Source of the DNA: an uncultured Lysobacteraceae bacterium
Lineage (GTDB): Bacteria; Pseudomonadota; Gammaproteobacteria; Xanthomonadales; Rhodanobacteraceae
DNA length: 7,703 nucleotides
Direction of reading: 5' to 3'
NCBI GenBank assembly: GCA_946482585.1
Contig: CAMLSI010000246.1
Coordinates: 1-7,703 of the forward strand
Position numbers and translations under genes: made by a program. The notes beneath the pieces are model-generated. The model was not told where the DNA came from, ran no database searches, and was given only the letters and a program-made list of their open reading frames with translations. Position 1 is the first letter of the stretch; every line of letters begins with the position of its first letter. Of the stretch, positions 1 through 7,034 are shown piece by piece.

Positions 1-1728
1 CGCCGTTCGACGTTGTTCCGGCATCTGGACGACGACGAGCTCGGCGCGCTGGAACAGGTGCTCGAATGGTTCGTGCTCCCGGGCGGCTCCACGCTGTTCG
101 AAGCGGGCGAACCGTCCGACGCGCTGTACGTGCTGCGTTCCGGCAGCCTCGGCGCTTTCCGCAAGCACGCCGACAGCGACGTCGAGCAGCGCATAGGCCT
201 GATCGCCGCAGGCGAGAGCGTCGGCGAACTCGGTCTCATCGTCGACCAGCCGCGTTCGGCCACGGTACGTGCGCTGCGCGATTCGGAACTGCTGCGGCTT
301 TCGCGCGCCGCGTTCGACGCGCTCGTGAAACGTCAGCCGACGGCGATGCTCGAGGCCGCGCGCGTCGCCGTGGAACGGTTGCTGATGCGGCGCACCGGCG
401 ACCTCGTTTCTTCGCCGCGCACGCTGGCCCTGCTGCCGCACGACGCCGGCATCGACGCGCGCGCGTTCGCGCAGGCACTGGAACAGGTGCTCGGCCGCTA
501 CGGGAGCTGCCGTGTGCTCGATGCGGCCCAGGCCGCCGATCAGACCAGCGCCTGGTTCGCGGCGCAGGAAGCCGCGTCGCGCTTCGTGATCTATCTCGCG
601 GACGCCCCGAGCGACGACTGGCGCGAACTCTGCGTACGCCAGGCCGATGCGCTGATCCTGCTCGCCGATGCGACGACCGTGCCGTCGCCGTGGCCCGAGC
701 GCGCGTGCCTGGGCGCGCAGCAGGCGCAGCATCGGCCGCGTCATCTCGTGCTGCGCCACGCGCACGGCGACATCGAGTGGGGCCGCGGCGCGGCCTGGCT
801 TTCGGTCGCACCGGGCGCGCGTCTGCATCATTGGTGCGTCAGTGACGACATCGAACGCATCGCGCGCCTGATCGCGGGCCGCAGTCTCGGCCTCGTGCTC
901 TCCGGCGGCGGCGCGCGCGGGTTTGCGCACATCGGCGTGATCCGCGCGCTGCGCGAGGCCGGCATCCGCATCGATGCGGTCGGCGGCACGAGCATCGGCG
1001 CGATCATCGGTGCCGGCGTGGCGGCGGGCTGGAGCGACGAGGAAATGGTCGAACGCTATCGGCGCGCCTTCGTCGCCGGCCGCCCGCTGTCGGACTACAC
1101 CTTTCCTTTCGTGGCGATGACGGCCGGCCGCCGCGTATCCGATTTGCTGCGGGAAGCGTTCGGCGAGCGCCATATCGAAGACCTCGCGCTGCCGTTCTTC
1201 GCGGTTTCCGCGAACCTCACGAGCGGCGATGCCGTGACGCACCGGACCGGGCCGCTCTGGTACTGGCTGCGCGCGAGTTCGGCGATCCCGGGCGTGCTGC
1301 CGCCGGTGTTTCACGAAGGTCAGGTGCTCGTCGACGGCGCCGTCATCAACAACATGCCGACCGACGTCATGCGCGAACAGTCGGTCGGGGACGTGATCGG
1401 CGTCGACATCGGTGCCGACGACGTACTGCATGCGAGCGTCGACGAATACGCCTCGCCGCACGGGTGGCGCCTGTTGCTCGACCGCGTCGGCCGGCCGCGC
1501 CGACCCGGTGTCGTGAGCATTCTGCTGCGCGCCGGCATGGTCAATTCCAAGGCCGCCAATGCCGACCGGCGCGCCAAGACGAGCCTGCTGCTCGAGCCGC
1601 CTCTGGCCGGCGTCGGCCTGCTCGACTGGACCGCGTACGAACGCGCGATCGAGCTCGGCTACCAGTACGCGCTGCGCGAGATCGGCGGACAGAAGGACGC
1701 GCTCGCCGACGACACGCCGCTGCTGTAA
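1..1728 (+). CDS. Cyclic nucleotide-binding domain / patatin-like phospholipase (NTE/RssA type), 5' partial
   Basis: Predicted serine lipid hydrolase (lysophospholipase/esterase of the neuropathy-target-esterase group) controlled by a nucleotide-binding domain. The frame is open from base 1 (R-R-S-T before the TTG at 13), so the gene starts outside the window and that TTG is probably internal. Numbering from that TTG as residue 1: a CRP-like cyclic nucleotide domain covers about 5-125, with phosphate-cassette residues GELGL at 71-75 and PRSATV at 80-85. A linker of about 130-285 is not recognisable as a domain. The patatin domain begins near 292: oxyanion-hole GGGARG at 298-303, nucleophile Ser327 in GTSIG, and the dyad Asp441 in DGA. 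All catalytic residues are present. The visible length of 575 residues suggests only a short N-terminal piece is missing. No signal peptide or membrane helix is seen in the visible part. The physiological substrate and ligand are unknown. Family assignment is very secure. Confidence 0.95.
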   Translation, partial: RRSTLFRHLDDDELGALEQVLEWFVLPGGSTLFEAGEPSDALYVLRSGSLGAFRKHADSDVEQRIGLIAAGESVGELGLIVDQPRSATVRALRDSELLRLSRAAFDALVKRQPTAMLEAARVAVERLLMRRTGDLVSSPRTLALLPHDAGIDARAFAQALEQVLGRYGSCRVLDAAQAADQTSAWFAAQEAASRFVIYLADAPSDDWRELCVRQADALILLADATTVPSPWPERACLGAQQAQHRPRHLVLRHAHGDIEWGRGAAWLSVAPGARLHHWCVSDDIERIARLIAGRSLGLVLSGGGARGFAHIGVIRALREAGIRIDAVGGTSIGAIIGAGVAAGWSDEEMVERYRRAFVAGRPLSDYTFPFVAMTAGRRVSDLLREAFGERHIEDLALPFFAVSANLTSGDAVTHRTGPLWYWLRASSAIPGVLPPVFHEGQVLVDGAVINNMPTDVMREQSVGDVIGVDIGADDVLHASVDEYASPHGWRLLLDRVGRPRRPGVVSILLRAGMVNSKAANADRRAKTSLLLEPPLAGVGLLDWTAYERAIELGYQYALREIGGQKDALADDTPLL

Positions 1729-1799
1729 CCCGCCGGCTTGCCGCGGACTGCCGGGCTGCACAGACTGGCGCGGTTTGGCGTCGGTCCGGCGGAGGGCGT

Positions 1800-2138
1800 A
1801 TGAGCTACTGGTCTCTGATCCGGGCCATCGGATTCACGCTCTGTGCGGCCTGGATCGCCGCGCTGCGGATCGCCCGGCTGCTGACGTCCGGCGAGGACAC
1901 CGGCATCGGCTTCCACGTCGCCGCGCTGTTCGCCGTCTCCACACTGGCGGCATTCGCCGTTGTGCGCGCATTTCCGCGGCGTTTCTCGGTCGATGCGCTC
2001 ATGTTCGGCCGGATCGCGCTGCCTGGCAGCCTCGCGTTGATGCTGTTCGCGCGGCGATCGCGGCGCTCTGCTGACTATCGGCGGCGGGCTTGCGCTGGCC
2101 ACGGGTGTACTCGTGTACGTGGCGATCCGCGGCGATGA
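1800..2138 (+). CDS. Small multi-helix membrane protein of unknown family, probably frameshifted near its 3' end
   Basis: I do not recognise the family. The ATG at 1800 follows a GGAGGG at 1791-1796, three bases upstream, which decides the start. The first ~85 residues look like a real inner-membrane protein, with hydrophobic stretches at about 4-24, 38-58 and 70-85 separated by short charged loops (RLLTSGEDTG, RAFPRRFS). After about residue 86 the frame turns into an Arg/Cys-rich, low-quality tail ending at 2138. The +1 frame from about 2065 to 2145 instead encodes a clean hydrophobic helix (LLTIGGGLALATGVLVYVAI) ending in RGDDE and a TAG stop. Third-position G/C is 18 of 24 codons in that frame against 13 of 25 in the annotated tail. 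One surplus base around 2052-2070 would give a four-helix protein of about 114 residues. It may be a pseudogene or contain a sequencing indel. It lies 71 bases after the patatin gene on the same strand and may share its transcript. Confidence 0.6.
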   Translation: MSYWSLIRAIGFTLCAAWIAALRIARLLTSGEDTGIGFHVAALFAVSTLAAFAVVRAFPRRFSVDALMFGRIALPGSLALMLFARRSRRSADYRRRACAGHGCTRVRGDPRR

Positions 2139-2161
2139 CGAATAGCGCGCACCGGCGCGCC

Positions 2162-2200
2162 CTTCAGAATTCTTCATTCGCATTTCCGGCGCTTCATTCG
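2162..2200 (+). repeat. Phased direct repeat CTTCATTCG upstream of the serine hydrolase gene
   Basis: CTTCATTCG occurs exactly at 2172-2180 and again at 2192-2200, a spacing of 20 bases. Its first five bases, CTTCA, also occur at 2162-2166, ten bases before the first full copy. The copies therefore sit on one face of the helix, 43 bases or more before the hydrolase start. The stretch is more A/T-rich than its surroundings, as promoter regions often are. OmpR/PhoB-type winged-helix proteins commonly bind tandem direct repeats spaced about one helical turn, so a regulator site is plausible. No convincing -35/-10 pair was found around it. Confidence 0.4.
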
Positions 2201-2242
2201 GCGGATCGGCAGGCTGCAGGACCTTCCCCACCGGAGTCGACC

Positions 2243-3364
2243 ATGCTGCGCCCGCTCGCCATCCTGCTGTTCTCCTTCGTCACCGCGTCCGTAGCCGCGT
2301 ATGCGCCGCCCGAACCCGGCGACGACGGCTGGCCCGTCGCCGATGCCGCGGCCGCGGGCTGGAACACGGCGCTGTTCGACGCGCTCGCCGCGAAGCTCGC
2401 CGACAAGAGCCATTCCGGCATTACGAGCGTGCTCGTCGCGCAGCACGGCCGGCTCGTCCATGAGACCTATGCCAACGGCGGCGGCCGCGACCGGCTCAAC
2501 GACATGCGTTCGGCGACGAAGACTCTGACCGCATTGCTCGTGGGTACGGCCATCGATCGCGGCAGGATTTCCGGCGACGACGCCCGGGTCTATGCGTTCT
2601 TCCGCGATAGGGTTCGCCCGCGCGGGCTCGATCCGCGCAAGGCGGCGATGACCTTGCAGGACCTGCTGACCATGAGCAGTGCCTGGGAATGCGACGACGA
2701 AAACGCGTTCTCGAGCGGCAACGAAGAGCGCATGTACGTCAGCGAGAACTGGACCGCGTTCGCGCTGAACCTGCCGCTGCGCGGCTACGCGCCCTGGAAC
2801 CCGCGGCCGAAGGACAGTCCGTACGGGCGCGCGTTTTCGTACTGCACGGCCGGATCGTTCCTGCTCGGCGCGGTGGTCGAGCGTGCGACCGGGCTGCCGC
2901 TCGCGCGCTTCGCGCACGATACGCTGGAGCAGCCGCTGGGAATCACGCAGGTGCAATGGAACCAGTCTTCCGAGGGTGTGGGCATGGGCGGCGGAGGCAC
3001 CCGCTACCGCACGCGCGACATCGCGAAATTCGGCGAACTGCTGCGCGACCGGGGGCGTTGGCTCGGCAAGTCGGTCGTCTCCGCCGCCTGGGTCGAAGCG
3101 ATGCTGACGCCGCGCGCCGTGCCGCGCGAGGATACCGAGTACGGCTACCAGATCTGGCGTTTCCGCTTTCCGGTGCACGGCAGGGACGAATGGATCTGGG
3201 CGATGTCGGGCAACGGCGGCAACTACGTCTTCGTCGCGCCGCAATTCGCGCTCGTCGCGGTCGTGACGAGTTCCGCCTACAACCAGCGCGAGTCGCATCC
3301 GCGTTCGCAGGCGCTGTTTCGCGACCACGTGCTCGCGGCGTTGCCGGCGAAGAGCGGCGACTAG
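2243..3364 (+). CDS. Exported serine hydrolase, class C beta-lactamase / 6-aminohexanoate-dimer hydrolase fold
   Basis: Predicted periplasmic or secreted serine hydrolase of the beta-lactamase-related (COG1680, PF00144) family; members include esterases, amide hydrolases and penicillin-binding-like enzymes. The open frame reaches back to 2090, but the ATG at 2243 is preferred: a GGAG at 2233-2236 lies six bases before it and it begins a good signal peptide (hydrophobic core LAILLFSFVTASVAAYA, cleavage near residue 19-21). The product is 373 residues. Catalytic residues are visible: Ser90 and Lys93 in SATK, Tyr200 in YCTAGS, which replaces the YxN motif, and SGNGGN at 322-327 at the usual position of the third (KTG/HxG) motif. 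The FSYCTAG form is more like the 6-aminohexanoate-dimer hydrolase/esterase branch than true AmpC enzymes, so antibiotic hydrolysis is not implied. The stop codon overlaps that of the convergent regulator. The substrate is unknown. Confidence 0.92.
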   Translation: MLRPLAILLFSFVTASVAAYAPPEPGDDGWPVADAAAAGWNTALFDALAAKLADKSHSGITSVLVAQHGRLVHETYANGGGRDRLNDMRSATKTLTALLVGTAIDRGRISGDDARVYAFFRDRVRPRGLDPRKAAMTLQDLLTMSSAWECDDENAFSSGNEERMYVSENWTAFALNLPLRGYAPWNPRPKDSPYGRAFSYCTAGSFLLGAVVERATGLPLARFAHDTLEQPLGITQVQWNQSSEGVGMGGGGTRYRTRDIAKFGELLRDRGRWLGKSVVSAAWVEAMLTPRAVPREDTEYGYQIWRFRFPVHGRDEWIWAMSGNGGNYVFVAPQFALVAVVTSSAYNQRESHPRSQALFRDHVLAALPAKSGD

Positions 3365-4929
3365 CGCGTCGCGGCTGCCGCGGCTGCCGCGATCGTGTCG
3401 CGCGCCGCTTCGCGCTCGCGCGTGACGCGGCCCGCGACGTCCTCGAGCAGCGCAGCGAATGCCGGTTCGCCCGCGAGCGGGCGGAACAATGCCGAGGTCT
3501 GCAGGTAGGCGCGATCGCGCCAGCCGTCGTCGACGGCGCCGCGCAGTGCGGCAATCGCCGCGGCCTTGTCGTCGCGCGCGAGCTGTACGATGGCGAGCTC
3601 GATCCGGTTCTCGGGCCAGCCGCCGCGCTGGTCGTCGGCGCCGAGCCGCTGGGCGCGCTGGACCAGCCAGGCCGCGTCCGGCGGCGCTTCGCCGTGAATT
3701 TTCGCGAGCGTCTGCGCGAGGCTCGCGTGCGGCCGCAGCCGCGCCGCCGCGGCATAGGCCGCAGCGGCGTCGCCGCGCCGGCCGCGCAGCAGCGCGAGCT
3801 CGGCCTGCAGCAGATGGAGCTCTGGATGCTCGCTGCGCTGTCGCGCCTGTGCGAGCGCGGCTTCGGCTTCGCCGAAGCGGGCCTGCAGGAACAGGCAGCG
3901 CGGCCAGGCCGCATTCGAATAGACGTTGTCGGGATACAGCCGGAAGCTTCGCGCGTAGCGTCGTTCCGCCGCGGAGGTTTCGCCGAGCAGCTCGAGATTG
4001 CGCGCGATCTGGATGTCGAGAAAACGCGGCTTCGTCCTCGCGCGCCGCGCGACCTCGAGATTGCGCGACAGCGCGTCCGCCAGCCGGCCGCGCACCATGT
4101 AGAGATAGGCCAGCGAAGCCGCACTGTCGATGCGCGCGTCCGGGTCGAGCGCGACCGCGCGCTCATAGTGCGCGATCGCGTCATTCATCGCGCCGCGGCA
4201 ATCGAAGGCATAGCCGAGCGCCGCTTCGGCGAGGCTGTTGCGCGGTTCGGCCGCGAGCACGCCTTCGGCCAGCGCCTGCGCGCGGTCGGCCCAGACCGGC
4301 GCTTCGTTGTAGAGGCAGACGCGCGTGCTGTACGCGAAGCTCAGGCCCGTCTGCGCCGCGCGATCGCCGGCGTCGCGTGCGAGCAACTGTTCGTACAGCG
4401 CGATCGCGCGTTCGACATCGTCTTTCTGGCCGATCCCGGCGTAGTAGCGCGCACGCTGCAATTGTTCGTCGCGCTCGCTGGGCGGGGACGGCGATTCGCG
4501 ATTCCAGGCCAGCACGCCGAGTAGGACCAGCGGCACCGTCAGCAGCAGCAGCGGCCAGCGCAGTTCGCGTGCCGAGGGTATGGCGCGCGCGGGTGGCGAG
4601 TCGGGCATCGCCTCCAGACGGCGCGGCGCCGAGCAGAGCTGATAGCCCTTGCCGCGCACCGAGCGCACGTAGCGCGGACTGCGCCCGTCGTCGCCGAGCG
4701 ACTGGCGCAACAGCTTGATCCGCTGCGTCACGGTTTCCTCGCCGACCACCGCCGGTGCCCATACCGATGCGATCAGTTCGTCGAAACCGACCACGCGATC
4801 GCCCTGGGCGAGCAAGTAGGCGAACACGTCGAACGTGAGGCCGACCAGTTCCAGCGGAACGTCGCCGCGCTGCACGCGCCGGCGCGCGAGATCGATCGTC
4901 AGATCGTCGAGACGATACGCGGCGCTCAT
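3361..4929 (-). CDS. CadC-like membrane-anchored winged-helix transcriptional regulator with periplasmic TPR domain
   Basis: Predicted one-component transmembrane regulator of 522 residues. Residues 5-98 form an OmpR/PhoB-type winged-helix DNA-binding domain: LTFDVFAYLL at 31-40, ETVTQRIKLLRQSLGDDG at 65-82, and the wing VRGKGYQL at 91-98. A single hydrophobic segment at about 124-142 should cross the inner membrane. Residues 155-500 are alanine-rich helical hairpins typical of TPR repeats (for example AIAHYERAVALDP at 251-263) and would lie in the periplasm as a sensor or protein-binding domain. There is no receiver domain, so it is not a normal two-component regulator. Cys205, Cys244 and Cys345 lie in the periplasmic part. 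The C-terminus has seven alanines before Thr-Arg. The start is 30 bases after the aldehyde dehydrogenase stop, suggesting co-transcription; its own ribosome-binding site is weak (GGCGGA about ten bases upstream). Target genes and signal are unknown. Confidence 0.9.
   Translation of the reverse strand: MSAAYRLDDLTIDLARRRVQRGDVPLELVGLTFDVFAYLLAQGDRVVGFDELIASVWAPAVVGEETVTQRIKLLRQSLGDDGRSPRYVRSVRGKGYQLCSAPRRLEAMPDSPPARAIPSARELRWPLLLLTVPLVLLGVLAWNRESPSPPSERDEQLQRARYYAGIGQKDDVERAIALYEQLLARDAGDRAAQTGLSFAYSTRVCLYNEAPVWADRAQALAEGVLAAEPRNSLAEAALGYAFDCRGAMNDAIAHYERAVALDPDARIDSAASLAYLYMVRGRLADALSRNLEVARRARTKPRFLDIQIARNLELLGETSAAERRYARSFRLYPDNVYSNAAWPRCLFLQARFGEAEAALAQARQRSEHPELHLLQAELALLRGRRGDAAAAYAAAARLRPHASLAQTLAKIHGEAPPDAAWLVQRAQRLGADDQRGGWPENRIELAIVQLARDDKAAAIAALRGAVDDGWRDRAYLQTSALFRPLAGEPAFAALLEDVAGRVTREREAARDTIAAAAAAATR
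3371..3391 (-). repeat. Short 9-base tandem repeat encoding the alanine run of the regulator
   Basis: The unit GCGGCTGCC occurs twice in tandem at 3371-3388, followed by the first three bases of a third copy. On the minus strand it encodes most of the seven-alanine run just before the regulator stop codon. Copy changes would keep the frame and alter only the tail length. It may simply reflect alanine codon use in GC-rich DNA. Confidence 0.5.
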
Positions 4930-4959
4930 GCCCGGGCTATCCGCCGCGACGGTACGGCC

Positions 4960-6372
4960 TCAGCGCGTCAGGAAGCGCGTGACGAAATCGGCGAGACCCT
5001 TGTACGGCGGCCGCAACAGCGACAGCGAACTCCAGCGCGCCTGGCGGAATACCGGCAATTGCTTCGAAAACGTCACGAAGCCGTGGTGGCCGTGGTAATG
5101 GCCCATGCCCGACGGACCGACGCCGCCGAACGGGAGCTCACTTTGCGCATTGTGGTAAATGCAATCATTTACGCTCACGCCGCCCGCGACGCAGCTCTCC
5201 AGCACGTGCCGCGTGCGGCTGCGGTCGTGGTCGAAGTGATACAGCGCGAGCGGCCGCGGCCGGGCGTTGACGTAGTCGATGGCCGCATCGACCGACTCGA
5301 CCGTCACGATCGGCAGGATGGGGCCGAAGATCTCGTCCTGCATCACGCGGCTGTCGTCCGGCGCGTCGAGCACGACGGTCGGTGCGAACACGCGCGCATC
5401 GATGTCGTGCGCGGCCGCGTCGGGCAGGGTCAGCACCTGCGCGCCGCGCCGTGCGGCTTCGTCGGTCAGGGCCTGGAGCCGCGCGTACTGGCGTGCGTTG
5501 ATGATGCTCGTGTAGTCGCTGTTCTCGCGCAGGTTCGGATAGTGGCGCGCGACGTAGCCGCGGAACGCGGCGACGAACGGATCGCGGTCTTCACGTCGCA
5601 GCAGCACGTAGTCGGGCGCGATGCAGGTCTGCCCGGCGTTGAGCAGCTTGCCCGCGGCAATGCGCGCGGCGGCGGTCGCTATCGGATAGCCCGGCGCGAC
5701 GATGGCCGGCGATTTGCCGCCGAGCTCGAGCGTGACCGGCGTCAGGTTCGGCGCCGCCGCGGCCATGACCTTGCGGCCGACCGGCGTCGAGCCCGTGAAC
5801 AGCAGGTGGTCGAATGGCAGCGCAGCGAACTCGGCGGCGACTTCGGCATCGCCGAGCACGGTCGCGACGCGATCGGCAGGGAACACGTCGGCGAGCAGTT
5901 CCGCCAAGACCTGCGAAGTGCGCGGCGTGAACTCCGACGGCTTGAGCATCACGTGATTGCCGGCGCCGATGGCGCTGACGAGCGGAATCAGCGCGAGATT
6001 CACCGGGTAGTTCCAGGGCGCGATGATGCCGACCACGCCGAGTGCCTGATAGCGGATCTCGGCGCTCGCGGGCAGGAAGGTCCAGTCGACTTGACGCGCG
6101 CGCGGCCGCATCCAGCGTCGCAGGTTGCCGCGCACGAGATCGATCTCGTGCAGCACCGTCATGCCGTCGGTCAGGCGCGATTCGTGCGGCGACCGCCGGC
6201 CGAAGTCCGCGCTCATCGCGTCGACGAGCCCGTCGAGGCGCTGCTTGAACGCAGTCCTCAGCCGGGCCAGGTCGTCCATGCGCTGGGCATAGTCGGGGCG
6301 GTGGGCGTTCCACGCATCGCGCAGTTCGGCGAGCGTGGCGTTCAGCGACGGCGGGCGGATGGCGGTGTCCAT
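4960..6372 (-). CDS. calB: Aldehyde dehydrogenase, coniferyl aldehyde dehydrogenase type (CalB-like)
   Basis: NAD(P)-dependent aldehyde dehydrogenase of 470 residues that should oxidise an aldehyde to its acid in the cytoplasm. The sequence has the features of the group annotated as coniferyl aldehyde dehydrogenase, close to class 3 enzymes: a short N-terminus and the motifs APWNYP at 118-123 (catalytic-site Asn121), KPSE at 144-147 (cofactor-binding Lys144), FTGS at 192-195, ELGGKSP with the general base Glu216, the nucleophile Cys250 in NAGQTC, EIFGP at 347-351 and PFGG at 414-417. All key residues are intact and the length is normal. The C-terminus (SLLRPPYKGLADFVTRFL) is amphipathic, as in class 3 and fatty aldehyde dehydrogenases, and may touch the membrane. 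The symbol follows the family name; the true substrate could be another aromatic or medium-chain aldehyde. No clear Shine-Dalgarno precedes the ATG. It is followed 30 bases later by the regulator gene. Confidence 0.92.
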   Translation of the reverse strand: MDTAIRPPSLNATLAELRDAWNAHRPDYAQRMDDLARLRTAFKQRLDGLVDAMSADFGRRSPHESRLTDGMTVLHEIDLVRGNLRRWMRPRARQVDWTFLPASAEIRYQALGVVGIIAPWNYPVNLALIPLVSAIGAGNHVMLKPSEFTPRTSQVLAELLADVFPADRVATVLGDAEVAAEFAALPFDHLLFTGSTPVGRKVMAAAAPNLTPVTLELGGKSPAIVAPGYPIATAAARIAAGKLLNAGQTCIAPDYVLLRREDRDPFVAAFRGYVARHYPNLRENSDYTSIINARQYARLQALTDEAARRGAQVLTLPDAAAHDIDARVFAPTVVLDAPDDSRVMQDEIFGPILPIVTVESVDAAIDYVNARPRPLALYHFDHDRSRTRHVLESCVAGGVSVNDCIYHNAQSELPFGGVGPSGMGHYHGHHGFVTFSKQLPVFRQARWSSLSLLRPPYKGLADFVTRFLTR

Positions 6373-6432
6373 GCGTGCAATGGTAGTCGGGTTTCGGCGC
6401 CGGTAAACGCTCGTTCAACACCTTTGTCGCCA

Positions 6433-6461
6433 TTGGCGGGCCGGGCGCGCCACGCTACGCT
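6433..6461 (+). promoter_or_regulatory. Candidate sigma-70-type promoter of the gamma-carbonic anhydrase gene
   Basis: TTGGCG at 6433-6438 and TACGCT at 6456-6461 are separated by 17 bases, matching the -35 consensus at four and the -10 consensus at three of six positions. Transcription would start near 6468, giving a leader of roughly 24 bases to the ATG at 6492. It lies in the 119-base divergent region between the aldehyde dehydrogenase and carbonic anhydrase genes. I found no equally good promoter pointing toward the aldehyde dehydrogenase. This is a pattern match only. Confidence 0.35.
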
Positions 6462-6491
6462 GTCCGTTCCCCTCCTGCGCCCACTACCGCC

Positions 6492-7016
6492 ATGGCTCTG
6501 CGTCCCTATCGCGGCATCCACCCCGTCGTCGCCGCCTCGGCCTACGTCGACCCGGCTGCCGTCGTGATCGGCGATGTCGAGATCGGCGCGGACAGCTCGA
6601 TCTGGCCCTGCGCGGTCATCCGCGGTGACGTGCAGCGCATCCGCATCGGCGCGCGCACCAACGTGCAGGACGGCACCATCGTCCACGTGACCCACGACGG
6701 CCCGTATACGCCGGGCGGCTTCGCGACGCATATCGGCGACGACGTCACGATCGGCCACGCCGCCGTGATCCATGCCTGCACGATCGAAGACGCCTGCCTG
6801 ATCGGCATGCACGCGACCGTGCTCGACGGCGCGCGCGTGCGCAAGCACGGCTTCGTCGGCGCCGGCGCGGTCGTCGCGCCGGGCAAGGTCGTCGGTGAAG
6901 GCGAACTCTGGCTTGGCAACCCGGCCCGCTTCGTGCGCAGGCTCGGCGACGAGGAAATCCAGCGGCTGTACTACTCGGCCGAAAAATACGTCGAACTCAA
7001 GAACGACTACGTCTGA
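6492..7016 (+). CDS. Gamma-carbonic anhydrase family protein (YrdA/PaaY-like hexapeptide-repeat protein)
   Basis: Predicted left-handed beta-helix protein of 174 residues, probably a cytoplasmic trimer binding zinc or another divalent metal at subunit interfaces. Hexapeptide-type repeats run from about residue 12 to 145. The expected metal ligands of the gamma-class are present: His65 (TIVH), His89 (IGH) and His94 (VIH), together with the conserved Arg44-Gly-Asp46 and Gln59-Asp60. The C-terminal helix (about 152-172, EEIQRLYYSAEKYVELKNDY) is typical of the YrdA branch. The acidic proton-shuttle loop of the archaeal Cam enzyme is not evident, and many YrdA-like proteins have weak or no measured carbonic anhydrase activity, so the catalytic role is uncertain. 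The ATG at 6492 has no recognisable Shine-Dalgarno, but no other start fits the family length. It is divergent from the aldehyde dehydrogenase gene and convergent with the next gene. Confidence 0.94.
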   Translation: MALRPYRGIHPVVAASAYVDPAAVVIGDVEIGADSSIWPCAVIRGDVQRIRIGARTNVQDGTIVHVTHDGPYTPGGFATHIGDDVTIGHAAVIHACTIEDACLIGMHATVLDGARVRKHGFVGAGAVVAPGKVVGEGELWLGNPARFVRRLGDEEIQRLYYSAEKYVELKNDYV

Positions 7017-7034
7017 CGGCGACGCCGCCACGGT

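Noticed and set aside
13..15. TTG at 13 as the real start of the patatin gene
   Set aside because: The frame is open to base 1 with family-like residues, and there is too little upstream sequence to show a ribosome-binding site. The gene is better called partial.
1464..1799. Upstream extension of the small membrane gene into the patatin gene
   Set aside because: The residues are Arg/Ala-rich and overlap the conserved patatin coding region; a clear GGAGGG precedes the ATG at 1800.
1729..1799. CCGGC...GCCGG inverted repeat after the patatin gene as a terminator
   Set aside because: Five-base arms with a long loop and no T-run; not convincing.
2090..2242. N-terminal extension of the serine hydrolase back to 2090
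   Set aside because: The extra 51 residues would bury the signal peptide and overlap the end of the small membrane gene; the ATG at 2243 has a ribosome-binding site and begins the signal peptide.
2174..3328. 384-codon open frame on the minus strand opposite the serine hydrolase
   Set aside because: Low-complexity Arg/Val/Ala composition; the opposite strand encodes a complete enzyme with signal peptide and catalytic motifs.
2689..4524. 611-codon open frame on the plus strand across the hydrolase 3' half and the regulator
   Set aside because: Arg/Ala-rich, with no domain; it is a by-product of G/C-rich codon use on the coding strands of two real genes.
6406..6415. AACG-CT-CGTT inverted repeat in the divergent intergenic region as an operator
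   Set aside because: Only four base pairs with a two-base gap; expected by chance.
5059..6567. 502-codon open frame on the plus strand opposite the aldehyde dehydrogenase
   Set aside because: It mirrors the codons of a complete, motif-bearing enzyme and has no recognisable protein features of its own.
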